A stretch of 64,000 bases of DNA, from positions 1-64,000 of the forward strand of contig CAMBPO010000002.1 of NCBI GenBank assembly GCA_945869725.1. The letters run 5' to 3'. Below, one piece after another: positions 42,047 through 52,176 of the stretch. The notes beneath the pieces are model-generated. The model did not search any database. It was given only the letters and a program-made list of their open reading frames with translations, and was not told where the DNA came from. The DNA is from Klebsiella pneumoniae. GTDB taxonomy: Bacteria; Pseudomonadota; Gammaproteobacteria; Pseudomonadales; Pseudohongiellaceae. Position 1 is the stretch's first letter. Every line of letters begins with the position of its first letter. The position numbers were made by a program, and so were the translations under genes.

Positions 42047-43228
42047 ATGAATTACGATCAGACCCGATTAATCTTGAGTTTATTTTTTACAAAAGGCGTC
42101 AGTGCAGCTTTTCTAAGGCGCTTGCTGGATAAGTGGCAACAGGAGCAAGCGGATTGCTTTCCCGATTCCCGTGATATCGCAGCGTTAAGCTCAACAGAGT
42201 CTGAACTGCAAGCAGCCAGCCGAGCGCTGCAGCCAGACATAGAACTTAATCTTTTGCTGGAGCGGACCATTCAATGGACTCAGGAGTCATGTAATCACGT
42301 GATTTTCGCATGTGAATCGTCGTACCCTGCATTGTTAAGAGAAATCCCTGACTATCCGCCATTGTTGTTTGTTAAAGGCAATCCAGGAATCCTGCGACGC
42401 CCCATGGTGGCGATTGTTGGCAGTCGCAGCAGCTCAGCTTATGGCCGCTCTGTGGCTTACAGACTGGCAGCAGAACTGTCAGACAAAGGTCTGATTATTT
42501 GCAGTGGACTGGCATCTGGCATTGATACACAGGCGCATCTGGCTGCGCTGGATAGTAATGGAGCAACGGTTGCCGTACTGGGAAACGGCTTGAGCAGTAT
42601 TTATCCGGTTTCAAATAAATCACTGGCTGACAGGATTGTAAACTTCGGTGTTCCTGAGTCAGGTGCAATTGTATCTGAGCTGCCGCTTGATGCCGGCCCC
42701 CTTGCGGAGCACTTTCCGCAAAGGAACAGGATTATTTCCGGTCTGAGTCTTGGGGTTTGTGTTGTAGAGGCCACTATGCGTAGCGGATCGTTGATCACTG
42801 CTCGTCTGGCACTGGAGCAGAATCGTGAGATCTTTTCAGTGCCGGGATCAATAAACAGTCCTGGCAGCAGGGGTTGTCATAAACTGCTTCGTCAAGGCGC
42901 TGTTTTGACGGAAAATGCTCAGGACATACTTGAGCACATTGAGTTTATCTGCCAAGCGCAACTGGCCATGTGTTACCCCGAGTACAGCCGCAATAAAAAC
43001 CAGATTGCTCACAAACGCCCGGGCACATTGCCGACCGGTTTCGAGTTGCCAGCGGATTGTGAACTGCTCTACCGAGAGCTAGGTCAGGATGGTGTCAGTA
43101 TTGAAACCCTCTTGCTGAGAACGGAGCTACAATTTTCTGAGTTGAGTGAGAAGTTGTTGCGGCTGGAGGTCTGTGGACTGGCAAGTCACAATGGCAGTCG
43201 CTGGCGGCGTTTGGAACAGGATGAGTAA
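42047..43228 (+). CDS. dprA: DNA processing protein DprA
   Basis: DprA/Smf (393 residues) binds incoming single-stranded DNA and loads RecA in natural transformation; it is also widespread in species not known to be competent. The Rossmann core shows VGSRSSSAYGRSVAYRLAAEL and SGLASGIDTQAHLAAL, then FPQRNRIISGLS and EATMRSGSLITARLA. A C-terminal winged-helix region (about residues 320-390) is present. In Pseudomonas a LysM-domain gene lies between def and dprA; it is absent here. Divergent from def. Confidence 0.95.
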   Translation: MNYDQTRLILSLFFTKGVSAAFLRRLLDKWQQEQADCFPDSRDIAALSSTESELQAASRALQPDIELNLLLERTIQWTQESCNHVIFACESSYPALLREIPDYPPLLFVKGNPGILRRPMVAIVGSRSSSAYGRSVAYRLAAELSDKGLIICSGLASGIDTQAHLAALDSNGATVAVLGNGLSSIYPVSNKSLADRIVNFGVPESGAIVSELPLDAGPLAEHFPQRNRIISGLSLGVCVVEATMRSGSLITARLALEQNREIFSVPGSINSPGSRGCHKLLRQGAVLTENAQDILEHIEFICQAQLAMCYPEYSRNKNQIAHKRPGTLPTGFELPADCELLYRELGQDGVSIETLLLRTELQFSELSEKLLRLEVCGLASHNGSRWRRLEQDE

Positions 43229-43242
43229 AAAAGAGACGTTTT

Positions 43243-43818
43243 ATGCAAAAGTTGTCTGTCAAGGTGGCGGCACAGAAGCTAATAGAAGGTTACGTCATTG
43301 CGTATCCCACGGAAGCTGTCTGGGGACTTGGCTGTGATCCACTTAATAAACAAGCCTGTCTCGATTTGCTGCAGATCAAACGGAGACCGATCCAAAAAGG
43401 TATGATACTCATCGCTGGAAGTATCGATGAATTTGCTGACATCTTGTCAGCATTACCGGACGATCAGGTACATAAACTGTATGTTGCATGGCAAAACCAG
43501 GGCAGCACGGGTGCGATAACCTTTTTAGTGCCGGATATTCTGGACCAGGTACCGTACTGGATAAAAGGCAGCCACAATTCTGTTGCGCTCAGGGTCAGTC
43601 AGCATCCCTTGGTAAAGTCGTTGTGTCGTGCCTTTGGAGGACCGCTGGTATCCACTTCTGCGAACAGATCCGGAAAACCACCGGCGAGATCGAGAGTGTT
43701 AGTGGAGAAGTATTTTGGCGGTCAATTGGAATTTACAGTGCCGGGGGCTTTAGGTGGCGCTACGAATCCTTCAAAGATTATTGATTTCTACACCGGGAAA
43801 ACCATTCGTGCGTCGTAA
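43243..43818 (+). CDS. tsaC: L-threonylcarbamoyladenylate synthase (TsaC/YrdC)
   Basis: TsaC (191 residues) makes threonylcarbamoyl-AMP for the t6A37 modification of ANN-decoding tRNAs. The YrdC fold signatures are AYPTEAVWGLGCDP near the N-terminus, KRRPIQKGMILIAG, and PLVSTSANRSGKPPARS. It is the short form without the Sua5 domain. AGAGACG lies just upstream of the ATG. It sits between dprA (14 bases) and hemF (24 bases). Confidence 0.96.
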   Translation: MQKLSVKVAAQKLIEGYVIAYPTEAVWGLGCDPLNKQACLDLLQIKRRPIQKGMILIAGSIDEFADILSALPDDQVHKLYVAWQNQGSTGAITFLVPDILDQVPYWIKGSHNSVALRVSQHPLVKSLCRAFGGPLVSTSANRSGKPPARSRVLVEKYFGGQLEFTVPGALGGATNPSKIIDFYTGKTIRAS

Positions 43819-44784
<966 letters not shown>

Positions 44785-44801
44785 AATTGACAGGACATTC
44801 G

Positions 44802-45626
44802 ATGGATCATTATGCAGTAGCAGGTTTTCCGGTTAAGCACAGCCGATCGCCATTTATTCATGCCTTGTTTGCAGAGCAAACCGGGCAACGGTTGGTTTAC
44901 GATCGGATGGAAGTTGATCCAGTGGATTTTGATCTTGCTATAAAAAGGTTTTTTGACGAGGGAGGCTGCGGATTAAATATAACCGTTCCCCACAAGGAAA
45001 GTGCATGGCGCCTTGTTGACTGTCATGGGCCTAATGCCAAAAAGGCCGGTGCGGTGAATACCATTTCAAAGATGCCAGACGGCCGACTGCTGGGAGACAA
45101 CACGGATGGCATTGGCCTGGTCACAGATATTGAGCAGAACCATGGCAGAAGCCTGGCAGATTCAGTCATCTTGATTCTGGGCGCAGGAGGCGCCGTGCGC
45201 GGCTTGTTGCCACGCCTGATCAACGCACTCCCGTCGCGCATTATTATCGCTAACCGAACACTTACTCGAGCAGAGGATCTGCAAAAATCGTTTGCGGATG
45301 AATTTAAGTTGGAGACTCGTGGAAATGATCAACTTGTTGATATTCAGGCTGACTGGATCATCAATGGCAGTTCGGCAGGCCTAAGCGGTGAAATGCCGAT
45401 GCTGCCCGACTCATTGATAGGGCCCAATACCTGTTGTTACGACATGGTTTATACAACTGGCGATACCGTTTTCCAGAAATGGAGCAAATCTTTGAGCGCC
45501 GCCCTAGCGCTGGATGGAACCGGCATGCTTGTGGAGCAGGCGGCAGAGGCATTTTTTCTGTGGCGAGGCATTCGTCCAGATACCGCGCCAGTTTTAAAAG
45601 CGCTTAGAAGACAGCTAGCAGGCTAA
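44802..45626 (+). CDS. aroE: Shikimate dehydrogenase
   Basis: AroE (274 residues) reduces 3-dehydroshikimate with NADPH. The substrate domain has GFPVKHSRSPFIHALF and NITVPHKESAW (catalytic Lys), and the cofactor domain has ILGAGGAVRGLLP and NRTLTRAEDL. The ATG at 44802 follows AGGA with seven-base spacing; an in-frame TTG at 44787 is less likely. It converges with the carbonic anhydrase gene; a 7-bp inverted repeat (45625-45649) overlaps both ends and may act as a weak terminator. Confidence 0.97.
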   Translation: MDHYAVAGFPVKHSRSPFIHALFAEQTGQRLVYDRMEVDPVDFDLAIKRFFDEGGCGLNITVPHKESAWRLVDCHGPNAKKAGAVNTISKMPDGRLLGDNTDGIGLVTDIEQNHGRSLADSVILILGAGGAVRGLLPRLINALPSRIIIANRTLTRAEDLQKSFADEFKLETRGNDQLVDIQADWIINGSSAGLSGEMPMLPDSLIGPNTCCYDMVYTTGDTVFQKWSKSLSAALALDGTGMLVEQAAEAFFLWRGIRPDTAPVLKALRRQLAG

Positions 45627-45633
45627 CGGTGTT

Positions 45634-46176
45634 CTAATCAGGCGCCGTTGTGTTCAAGTAACGGTCCTTCAGCTCACAATACTTTGCTGCCGTATAAAGG
45701 AAGAAGGATTTTTCCTGATCGGAAAGTGCTCTGATTTGTTTAACGGGTGAGCCAACATACAAAAACCCGCTTTCAAGTCGCTTGCCGGGCGGAACAAGGC
45801 TGCCCGCTCCAATAATCACTTCAGATTCCACAACCGCACCATCCATGACCGTAGCGCCCATACCGATCAGCACCCGACTGTTAATACTGCAACCATGCAG
45901 CATTACTCTATGTCCTACCGTGACGTCATCACCGACAGTGCAAGGGAATCCGCCAGGATTAAACGGGCCGTCGTGGGTGACATGCAAAACGCAACCATCC
46001 TGAATACTGCTTCTTGTCCCTATTCTGATCTGATGAATATCGCCGCGGATGGTCACTAAAGGCCAGACAGAAGAGTCGGACCCGATTTGGACATCTCCGA
46101 TGACAACGGCACTTTTGTGAACAAAAACACCAGTTCCGATAGACGGCACATGGCCTTCAAATGATTCAATAGCCAT
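45634..46176 (-). CDS. Gamma-class carbonic anhydrase-like hexapeptide protein
   Basis: This 180-residue protein is a left-handed beta-helix of the gamma carbonic anhydrase/YrdA family. Hexapeptide repeats run through most of the chain (VVIGDVQIGSDSSVWPLVTI). The metal histidines appear in VLHVTHDG and VGHRVMLHGC, so a zinc or similar site can form. Many YrdA-type members lack demonstrated carbonic anhydrase activity, so the exact function is open. In Pseudomonas a similar gene is also near aroE and prlC. Confidence 0.88.
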   Translation of the reverse strand: MAIESFEGHVPSIGTGVFVHKSAVVIGDVQIGSDSSVWPLVTIRGDIHQIRIGTRSSIQDGCVLHVTHDGPFNPGGFPCTVGDDVTVGHRVMLHGCSINSRVLIGMGATVMDGAVVESEVIIGAGSLVPPGKRLESGFLYVGSPVKQIRALSDQEKSFFLYTAAKYCELKDRYLNTTAPD

Positions 46177-46269
46177 ATTTTTGACCCCGACTCACAATCT
46201 CATTTTGATGGACGCTGATGGTATGATGAAAACTGTGAGTCATTCCAGACAGACAGGAGACCTTTGTAT

Positions 46270-48348
46270 ATGTTGGCTGACAAATTAGAAGTTAATCCCT
46301 TGCTGCAATTTGACAGCTTGCCTGATTTTTCTCGCATACGCTCTGAAGATATTGTTCCAGCAGTAAGCGAGGTGCTGGCGAGCAACCGGTCCCAGCTGAC
46401 AGAATTGCTGGGCAAATTCAGCGCACAGTGCGCCCCGGATTGGCATAGTCTGATCAACAGGCTCGATGAAATGGATGACCGTTTAAACAAAGTTTGGTCA
46501 ACGGTCAGCCATCTGAACGCGGTGTGTAATACCCCGGAAATCCGAGAGGCATACAATCGCTGCCAGCCGTTGATAACACAATACTATGCAGAGATGGGCC
46601 AGAATGAGCAACTTTACAATCAGGTTCTGGCTTTGACCGGTCGGGCAGACGAACTTTATCTGGATGGCTCGCAACGCAAAATACTCAAGGACAGCCTGTT
46701 GGACTTCAAACTGGCGGGCGTCAGTCTGCCGACAGAACAAAAGCAAGAATACACACACTTGCAAACACGTCTGAGTGAGCTATCCAACAGGTTCGGGAAT
46801 AACGTGTTGGATGCTACCCGGGCATGGACACTCAATGTTGTTGATGCTGAGGAATTATCCGGCATTCCGGCCCTGAGCTTGCAGTCATCTGCTGATGCTG
46901 CCGCCGCAAAGGGTATGCAGGGGTACCTGTTAACTCTGGACTTTCCTTCTTACCACGCAGTCATGACGTATGCAGATGACCGCACTCTTCGTGAAAAGGT
47001 CTATAAGGCATACACCACTCGTGCCTCTTCCAGTGGTCCGGAAGGTTGGGACAATCAAGAGGTAATCAGAGAGATTCTCAAACTGCGCGAACGCATGGCT
47101 CAATTGCTGGGCTTCAGCAATTACGCCGAACTTTCTTTACAGCGCAAGATGGCTAAATCTGTAGGCCAGGTGAACAGCTTTCTTACAGACATGATCAATT
47201 ACAGCCTTCCTGCGGCCAAACAAGAGTTTGATAAGTTGCAATCGTTCGCAGACAGGTTTTACGCAGTCCAGGAACTTGAGGCCTGGGATGTTTCATACTT
47301 TAGTGAGAAGTTAAGAAAGCAAGACTACGACATCTCACAAGATGAATTGCGAGTCTGGTTTCCGCTCAAGAAGGTGCTCAATGGGCTGTTTGCTATCGTC
47401 GAATCTTTGTATGGTATTCGGGTCGAGCGCAACCATGATGCAGGTCTATGGCATCCAGATGTCGAGTTTTACAACATAGTCGATGAAGGCCAGGTTATCG
47501 CAAGATTCTATTTTGATCTGTTTACCCGAGAGGGGAAACAGGGAGGGGCGTGGATGGCGGGATGCCGCACCCGTCGACTGGTATCGTGCAATGATTCAGA
47601 CAAACAATGGCTACAAATTCCGGTTGCATACCTGATTTGCAATTTTGCTCCTCCATCAGGTGGTACTTGCGCCCTGTTGACCCATAACGAAGTGACAACA
47701 TTGTTTCACGAGTTTGGCCATGGATTGCATCACATGCTGACCAAAGAAAAATACCTGCAATGCTCCGGTATTGCGGGTGTGGCATGGGATGCGGTTGAGT
47801 TGCCTAGTCAGCTTATGGAGAACTGGTGCTGGGATCCCGAATCCATTGGCATGATTTCAGAGCACTATCAATCTGGCGGGAAACTGCCTGCGCAAATGCT
47901 GGAAAAAATGTTGGCGGCAAGAAATTTCCAGTCAGGCATGAGAAGTGTGCGCCAACTTGAGTTTGCACACTTTGATTTCTTTTTGCACCAGACTCCATAC
48001 GAGGAGAATGCGGACTTTGTTGTGGAAGTATTGAAACAGACAAGAAGCAGGACGGCGGTCTTCCGGGTACCCGACTACAACCGTTTTCAGAACAGCTTTT
48101 CACACATTTTTGCGGGCGGTTATGCAGCGGGGTACTACAGTTATAAGTGGGCTGAGGTGCTCTCGGCAGACGTGTTTTCCCGCTTCGAAAAAGAGGGTGT
48201 TCTGAGCCCGGTGATAGGCAAGCAGTTTCTTGACAAAATATTGTCAAGAGGCGGCGGCGCCGACGCGCTGTCGCTGTTTACGGATTTTATGGGAAGGGAG
48301 CCGGAAATTGCTGCTTTGCTAAAGCAGGAAGGGCTTAGAGCTCATTGA
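46270..48348 (+). CDS. prlC: Oligopeptidase A (M3 family zinc metallopeptidase)
   Basis: Oligopeptidase A (692 residues) degrades cytoplasmic peptides, including cleaved signal peptides. The zinc-binding HEXXH motif is in TLFHEFGHGLHHMLT, with the third ligand Glu in the following WDAVELPSQLMENW segment. Length matches the family (about 680). AGGAGA lies nine bases before the ATG at 46270; a TTG two codons earlier is too close to it. It is divergent from the carbonic anhydrase gene. Confidence 0.96.
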   Translation: MLADKLEVNPLLQFDSLPDFSRIRSEDIVPAVSEVLASNRSQLTELLGKFSAQCAPDWHSLINRLDEMDDRLNKVWSTVSHLNAVCNTPEIREAYNRCQPLITQYYAEMGQNEQLYNQVLALTGRADELYLDGSQRKILKDSLLDFKLAGVSLPTEQKQEYTHLQTRLSELSNRFGNNVLDATRAWTLNVVDAEELSGIPALSLQSSADAAAAKGMQGYLLTLDFPSYHAVMTYADDRTLREKVYKAYTTRASSSGPEGWDNQEVIREILKLRERMAQLLGFSNYAELSLQRKMAKSVGQVNSFLTDMINYSLPAAKQEFDKLQSFADRFYAVQELEAWDVSYFSEKLRKQDYDISQDELRVWFPLKKVLNGLFAIVESLYGIRVERNHDAGLWHPDVEFYNIVDEGQVIARFYFDLFTREGKQGGAWMAGCRTRRLVSCNDSDKQWLQIPVAYLICNFAPPSGGTCALLTHNEVTTLFHEFGHGLHHMLTKEKYLQCSGIAGVAWDAVELPSQLMENWCWDPESIGMISEHYQSGGKLPAQMLEKMLAARNFQSGMRSVRQLEFAHFDFFLHQTPYEENADFVVEVLKQTRSRTAVFRVPDYNRFQNSFSHIFAGGYAAGYYSYKWAEVLSADVFSRFEKEGVLSPVIGKQFLDKILSRGGGADALSLFTDFMGREPEIAALLKQEGLRAH

Positions 48349-48387
48349 GAAATATGAGAAATTTGATCTGCCTGATAAAATTCCCAG

Positions 48388-48419
48388 CCGTGCTGGTCTA
48401 GACTGGCGCGGTTAATTTT
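48388..48419 (+). terminator. Probable terminator after prlC
   Basis: CCGTGCTGGT pairs with ACTGGCGCGG (three G-U pairs) around the loop CTAG and is followed by TTAATTTT. It lies 40 bases after the prlC stop codon. The T tract is interrupted, so strength is uncertain. Confidence 0.5.
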
Positions 48420-48493
48420 GACAGCGTGCTTCCGTTTCTTTTTAGTAGCTGAATCAATGTGCTCAGATACGATGGTAATGTAGAAACAAGTTT

Positions 48494-48502
48494 TGTTATA
48501 CT
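48494..48502 (+). promoter_or_regulatory. Extended -10 promoter candidate for the cox operon
   Basis: TGTTATACT has the TGN extension and a near-consensus -10 box. Transcription would start near 48509, giving a leader of about 245 bases before coxB. No clear -35 was found. Confidence 0.45.
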
Positions 48503-48754
48503 CACGCCGCTTTGAACCGCACCCGAATGCCTAGCTAATCACTTAGATCAGATCTGAATGCTCTGCCTCAGTGACGGCTGTTAAGTCAACAACAGGCTAA
48601 GTTTGTCTGGATGTAAAGACACATCAGCAGGTTATTTTGATGGGCACGGCAAAGAAAGCAGCTGAATGCGGGTCTAGGTACTTGGGTTCAGTGAACAACA
48701 AACCTGAAAAATTAGTAAAACAGCCTTTATCTTACTACTACGGAGACACGGCGA

Positions 48755-49903
48755 ATGTTGTCGAAAGCAAAGCTGTGGTTAAGCCTTGCGCTCAGTACTC
48801 TGCTTTTCTGGAGTGCGGGCCTGCATGCAGCCTGGGACTTAAACATGCCCAGGGGCGTAACCCAAATGAGTCGAGATACGTATGACCTTCATATGACTAT
48901 CTTGTGGTGGTGTGTCGCCATTGGAGTGGTTGTATTCGGAGCCATGTTTTGGTCAATTATCAATCACAGAAAGTCAAAGGGCGTTCAGCCAGCGACTTTC
49001 CATGAAAGCACCAAGGTCGAGATTATCTGGACCATTGTTCCTTTCCTGATACTGATCGCGATGGCTATTCCTGCAACACGCGTGCTGACCGCCGCGTACG
49101 ACGCTTCCGAGTCTGAACTTGATGTACAGATCATCGGTTATCAGTGGCGTTGGGAATACCGCTACATGCGCGAGAACATGGATGAAGAAGAGGTATCGTT
49201 CTTCAGCGTATTGTCGACCTCGCGCGAGGAAATCAACAACGGAGTAGAGAAAGGCGAAAACTACCTGCTTGAAGTTGACCGCCCTCTTGTTATCCCGACT
49301 GAAACCAAGGTCCGCTTCCTGATGACCTCAGCTGACGTCATCCATGCGTGGTGGGTCCCTGACTTTGCGATCAAGAAAGACCACATTCCCGGGTTTATTA
49401 ACGAAACTTGGGTAATCGTTGAAGAGCCTGGTATCTATCGCGGCCAATGTGCAGAATTGTGTGGCATGGAGCATGGCTTTATGCCGATCGAAGTACACGC
49501 GCTGGCGCCGGCTGATTATCAGGCTTGGTATGCTGAGCAGCAGGCTGGTATCAGACAGGTTCGTGAGTTGGCAGCTGCCGAAATGAGCATGGAAGATGCA
49601 ATGGCTCAGGGCGAGACAATTTACAATCGCAACTGCGTAGCTTGCCATCAGCCAGGCGGTGTCGGTATGCCACCGGTATTCCCCGCTCTGGCTGGCAGTG
49701 TCAAAGCGACGGGTGATGTCGCAGTTACCATGGATACGCTGGTCAACGGCGTTCCCGGTACTGCAATGGCTGCTTACGGCCGTCAACTGAACCCGATTGA
49801 GCTGGCATCCATCATTACCTACGTGAGAAATAGCTTCGGCAACAACATAGGTGATGTGGTTCAACCGGCTGATGTCAACGCCTACATTGAAGGAGGTCAG
49901 TAA
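48755..49903 (+). CDS. coxB: Cytochrome c oxidase subunit II with fused cytochrome c domain
   Basis: This subunit (382 residues) receives electrons at the CuA centre. A signal peptide (cleavage near GLHA/AW, residue 25) and two membrane helices precede the cupredoxin domain. CuA ligands are His197, Cys232, Cys236, His240 and Met243 in CAELCGMEHGFM. A C-terminal cytochrome c domain has CVACH (294-298) and a likely Met ligand in GTAMAAYG, as in caa3-type oxidases. It heads coxB-coxA-ctaG-coxC. The extra heme suggests a direct path from a soluble or membrane cytochrome such as the c4 protein encoded at the end of the window (inference). Confidence 0.97.
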   Translation: MLSKAKLWLSLALSTLLFWSAGLHAAWDLNMPRGVTQMSRDTYDLHMTILWWCVAIGVVVFGAMFWSIINHRKSKGVQPATFHESTKVEIIWTIVPFLILIAMAIPATRVLTAAYDASESELDVQIIGYQWRWEYRYMRENMDEEEVSFFSVLSTSREEINNGVEKGENYLLEVDRPLVIPTETKVRFLMTSADVIHAWWVPDFAIKKDHIPGFINETWVIVEEPGIYRGQCAELCGMEHGFMPIEVHALAPADYQAWYAEQQAGIRQVRELAAAEMSMEDAMAQGETIYNRNCVACHQPGGVGMPPVFPALAGSVKATGDVAVTMDTLVNGVPGTAMAAYGRQLNPIELASIITYVRNSFGNNIGDVVQPADVNAYIEGGQ

Positions 49904-49908
49904 TAGCC

Positions 49909-51510
49909 ATGAGCGCCACACACACCATAAGCGATGCACATGATCACCACCACGGTCCGGCAAAAGGTCTGACTCGATGGTTGTACACGACCAACCACAA
50001 GGATATAGGCTCTTTGTATCTGTGGTTTAGCTTCACGATGTTCCTACTGGGCGGTACATTTGCCCTTGTCATTCGCGCAGAGCTGTTTCAACCAGGCCTG
50101 CAATTTATAGAGCCCGCATTTTTCAACCAGATGACGACCATGCATGGTTTGATCATGGTGTTTGGTGCAGTTATGCCGGCGTTTGTGGGTTTGGCTAATT
50201 GGCTAATTCCGCTGATGATTGGTGCGCCAGACATGGCATTGCCGAGAATGAATAACTGGAGTTTTTGGCTACTACCGTTCGCGTTTTCGATTATGGTTTC
50301 TACCATGTTCATGGAAGGTGGTGGTCCGAATTTCGGTTGGACTTTCTACGCGCCGTTGTCGACAACCTATTCGCCGCCATCAACAACGTTTTTTATATTT
50401 GCAGTGCATCTGATGGGTGCGTCGTCGATCATGGGCTCGATTAATGTTATCGCGACCATCCTTAACATGCGCGCCCCTGGCATGACCTTCATGAAGATGC
50501 CATTGTTTGTATGGACGTGGTTGATAACTGCTTACCTACTGATTGCGGTAATGCCGGTACTGGCTGGCGTCGTTACTATGATGTTATTCGACATTCACTT
50601 CGGCACCAGCTTCTTCAACGCAGCGGGTGGTGGTGATCCGGTTCTGTTCCAGCACTTGTTCTGGTTCTTTGGACACCCCGAAGTTTACATCATGATTTTG
50701 CCGGCATTTGGAATTGTATCCGCCATTATCCCAACCTTCGCTCGCAAGCGACTGTTTGGTTACGACTCAATGGTATACGCGACGGCATCCATTGCTTTCC
50801 TGTCCTTCATTGTATGGGCACACCACATGTTCACAGTGGGTATGCCTCTAGCAGGTCAGCTGTTTTTTATGTACGCCACCATGCTGATCGCAGTACCAAC
50901 GGGTGTTAAGGTGTTTAACTGGGTTGCAACGATGTTCCGCGGCGCCATGACCTTTGAAACACCCATGTTGTTTGCGATTGCGTTTGTTGTGCTGTTCACA
51001 ATGGGTGGATTTACCGGCGTCATGCTGGCAATTACACCGGCTGACTTCCAGTATCACGATACCTACTTTGTGGTTGCACACTTCCACTACGTACTTGTTC
51101 CGGGTGCCGTGTTCTCCATTATGGCCGCTGCCTATTACTGGCTGCCGAAATGGACTGGATATATGTATGACGAGACGCTTGGAAAGCTGCATTTCTGGCT
51201 TTCATTTATTGGTGTGAACCTGCTGTTCTTCCCGCAGCATTTCCTTGGACTTGCGGGTATGCCACGACGTATTCCTGACTATGCCCTGCAGTTCGCTAAC
51301 TTTAACTGGATCTCCAGCGTTGGTGGATTCCTGTTCGGGTTCTCGCAATTGATTCTGTTGTTTGTGGTAATCAAGTGCATACGCGGTGGCAAGAAAGCAA
51401 CCGATCAGGTTTGGGAGGGTGCTCAAGGTTTGGAATGGACTGTTCCATCGCCAGCGCCATATCACACCTTCGAAACACCACCAGATCCAAAATTGATACA
51501 CGCGCAGTAA
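49909..51510 (+). CDS. coxA: Cytochrome c oxidase subunit I
   Basis: Subunit I (533 residues, about 12 membrane helices) holds heme a and the heme a3-CuB site where oxygen is reduced and protons pumped. The CuB region is FWFFGHPEVYIMILP, with the His-Tyr pair, and further His ligands lie in WAHHMFTVGM and VVAHFHYVL. The N-terminal TTNHKDIGSLYLWF is universal in the family. A His-rich stretch (DAHDHHHG) precedes the first helix. It is five bases after coxB. Confidence 0.99.
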   Translation: MSATHTISDAHDHHHGPAKGLTRWLYTTNHKDIGSLYLWFSFTMFLLGGTFALVIRAELFQPGLQFIEPAFFNQMTTMHGLIMVFGAVMPAFVGLANWLIPLMIGAPDMALPRMNNWSFWLLPFAFSIMVSTMFMEGGGPNFGWTFYAPLSTTYSPPSTTFFIFAVHLMGASSIMGSINVIATILNMRAPGMTFMKMPLFVWTWLITAYLLIAVMPVLAGVVTMMLFDIHFGTSFFNAAGGGDPVLFQHLFWFFGHPEVYIMILPAFGIVSAIIPTFARKRLFGYDSMVYATASIAFLSFIVWAHHMFTVGMPLAGQLFFMYATMLIAVPTGVKVFNWVATMFRGAMTFETPMLFAIAFVVLFTMGGFTGVMLAITPADFQYHDTYFVVAHFHYVLVPGAVFSIMAAAYYWLPKWTGYMYDETLGKLHFWLSFIGVNLLFFPQHFLGLAGMPRRIPDYALQFANFNWISSVGGFLFGFSQLILLFVVIKCIRGGKKATDQVWEGAQGLEWTVPSPAPYHTFETPPDPKLIHAQ

Positions 51511-51572
51511 GATTGTAAGGATTTTAAAGCAGGGATTGGCTCAATCGTCACCGCAGTACTGGAGTAAAGACC

Positions 51573-52142
51573 ATGAGTAACGATGTATCACCACAGAATA
51601 ACAAGATCGTAGTTCGCAAGTTGTTATTGGCCGTCGTGGGAATGTTTGCTTTTGGCTTTGCTCTGGTGCCACTTTACGATGTCATTTGTGACCTTACGGG
51701 ATTGAATGGCAAAACGGGTGGTCGCGTCTCGGAAGCCGAGGCTGGCATCTTGATCGATGAGCAGCGGGTAGTAACAGTACAATTTATGGCGCATCACAAT
51801 GCTGAGATGGGCTGGAATTTTGAGCCATTAATAGCCCAGCTTTCAGTAAGACCAGGTGAAGTTAATATAGTCAGTTACCGGGTGACAAACCCGGGTACTG
51901 ATGTAATGGTGGGTCAGGCTATTCCCAGTGTTGCGCCTAATGCCGCAGCCGCTCATCTGAACAAAATTGAATGTTTTTGCTTTGAGGAGCAATTATTGCA
52001 ACCCGGTGAATCCGTTGACATGCCGATCCGCTTTTTTATTGATCCTGAGCTTCCCGCCAGCATCACAAAACTTACGCTGTCGTACACGCTCTACGACATA
52101 ACAGAGAAAAGCGACAACGTTCAGGCAGTAGCGGTTCGATAA
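51573..52142 (+). CDS. ctaG: Cytochrome c oxidase assembly protein CtaG/Cox11
   Basis: This Cox11 homologue (189 residues) delivers copper to the CuB site of subunit I. One N-terminal membrane helix (about residues 18-38) is followed by a periplasmic Ig-like domain; the copper-binding motif is IECFCFEEQ, with the CFCF cysteines. The segment VPLYDVICDLTGLNG is family-typical. It lies between coxA and coxC in standard order. Confidence 0.96.
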   Translation: MSNDVSPQNNKIVVRKLLLAVVGMFAFGFALVPLYDVICDLTGLNGKTGGRVSEAEAGILIDEQRVVTVQFMAHHNAEMGWNFEPLIAQLSVRPGEVNIVSYRVTNPGTDVMVGQAIPSVAPNAAAAHLNKIECFCFEEQLLQPGESVDMPIRFFIDPELPASITKLTLSYTLYDITEKSDNVQAVAVR

Positions 52143-52176
52143 TTCAGAATAATATTGAAATTTTTGGAGAGATAAA

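Larger units (their letters stand above)
48349..48754. other. Intergenic region prlC-coxB with long leader
   Basis: This 406-base gap contains a hairpin (48388-48411) after prlC, a perfect -35-like TTGACA at 48418-48423 with only a poor -10 partner, an extended -10 box at 48494-48502, and about 245 bases of leader before coxB. A short open frame starting at 48637 overlaps coxB in another frame and has no family resemblance. No RNA gene was recognised. Confidence 0.4.

Noticed and set aside
42295..42304. ATCACGTGAT palindrome in dprA as a parS site
   Set aside because: Only the CACGTG core matches; the required GTT/AAC arms are absent.
48637..48885. Possible 82-residue protein upstream of coxB
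   Set aside because: It overlaps the coxB signal peptide region in another frame, has no ribosome site and no recognisable family; coxB is certain.
49328..49963. Minus-strand frame of 211 residues opposite coxB/coxA
   Set aside because: Spans two real genes in antisense; no family features.
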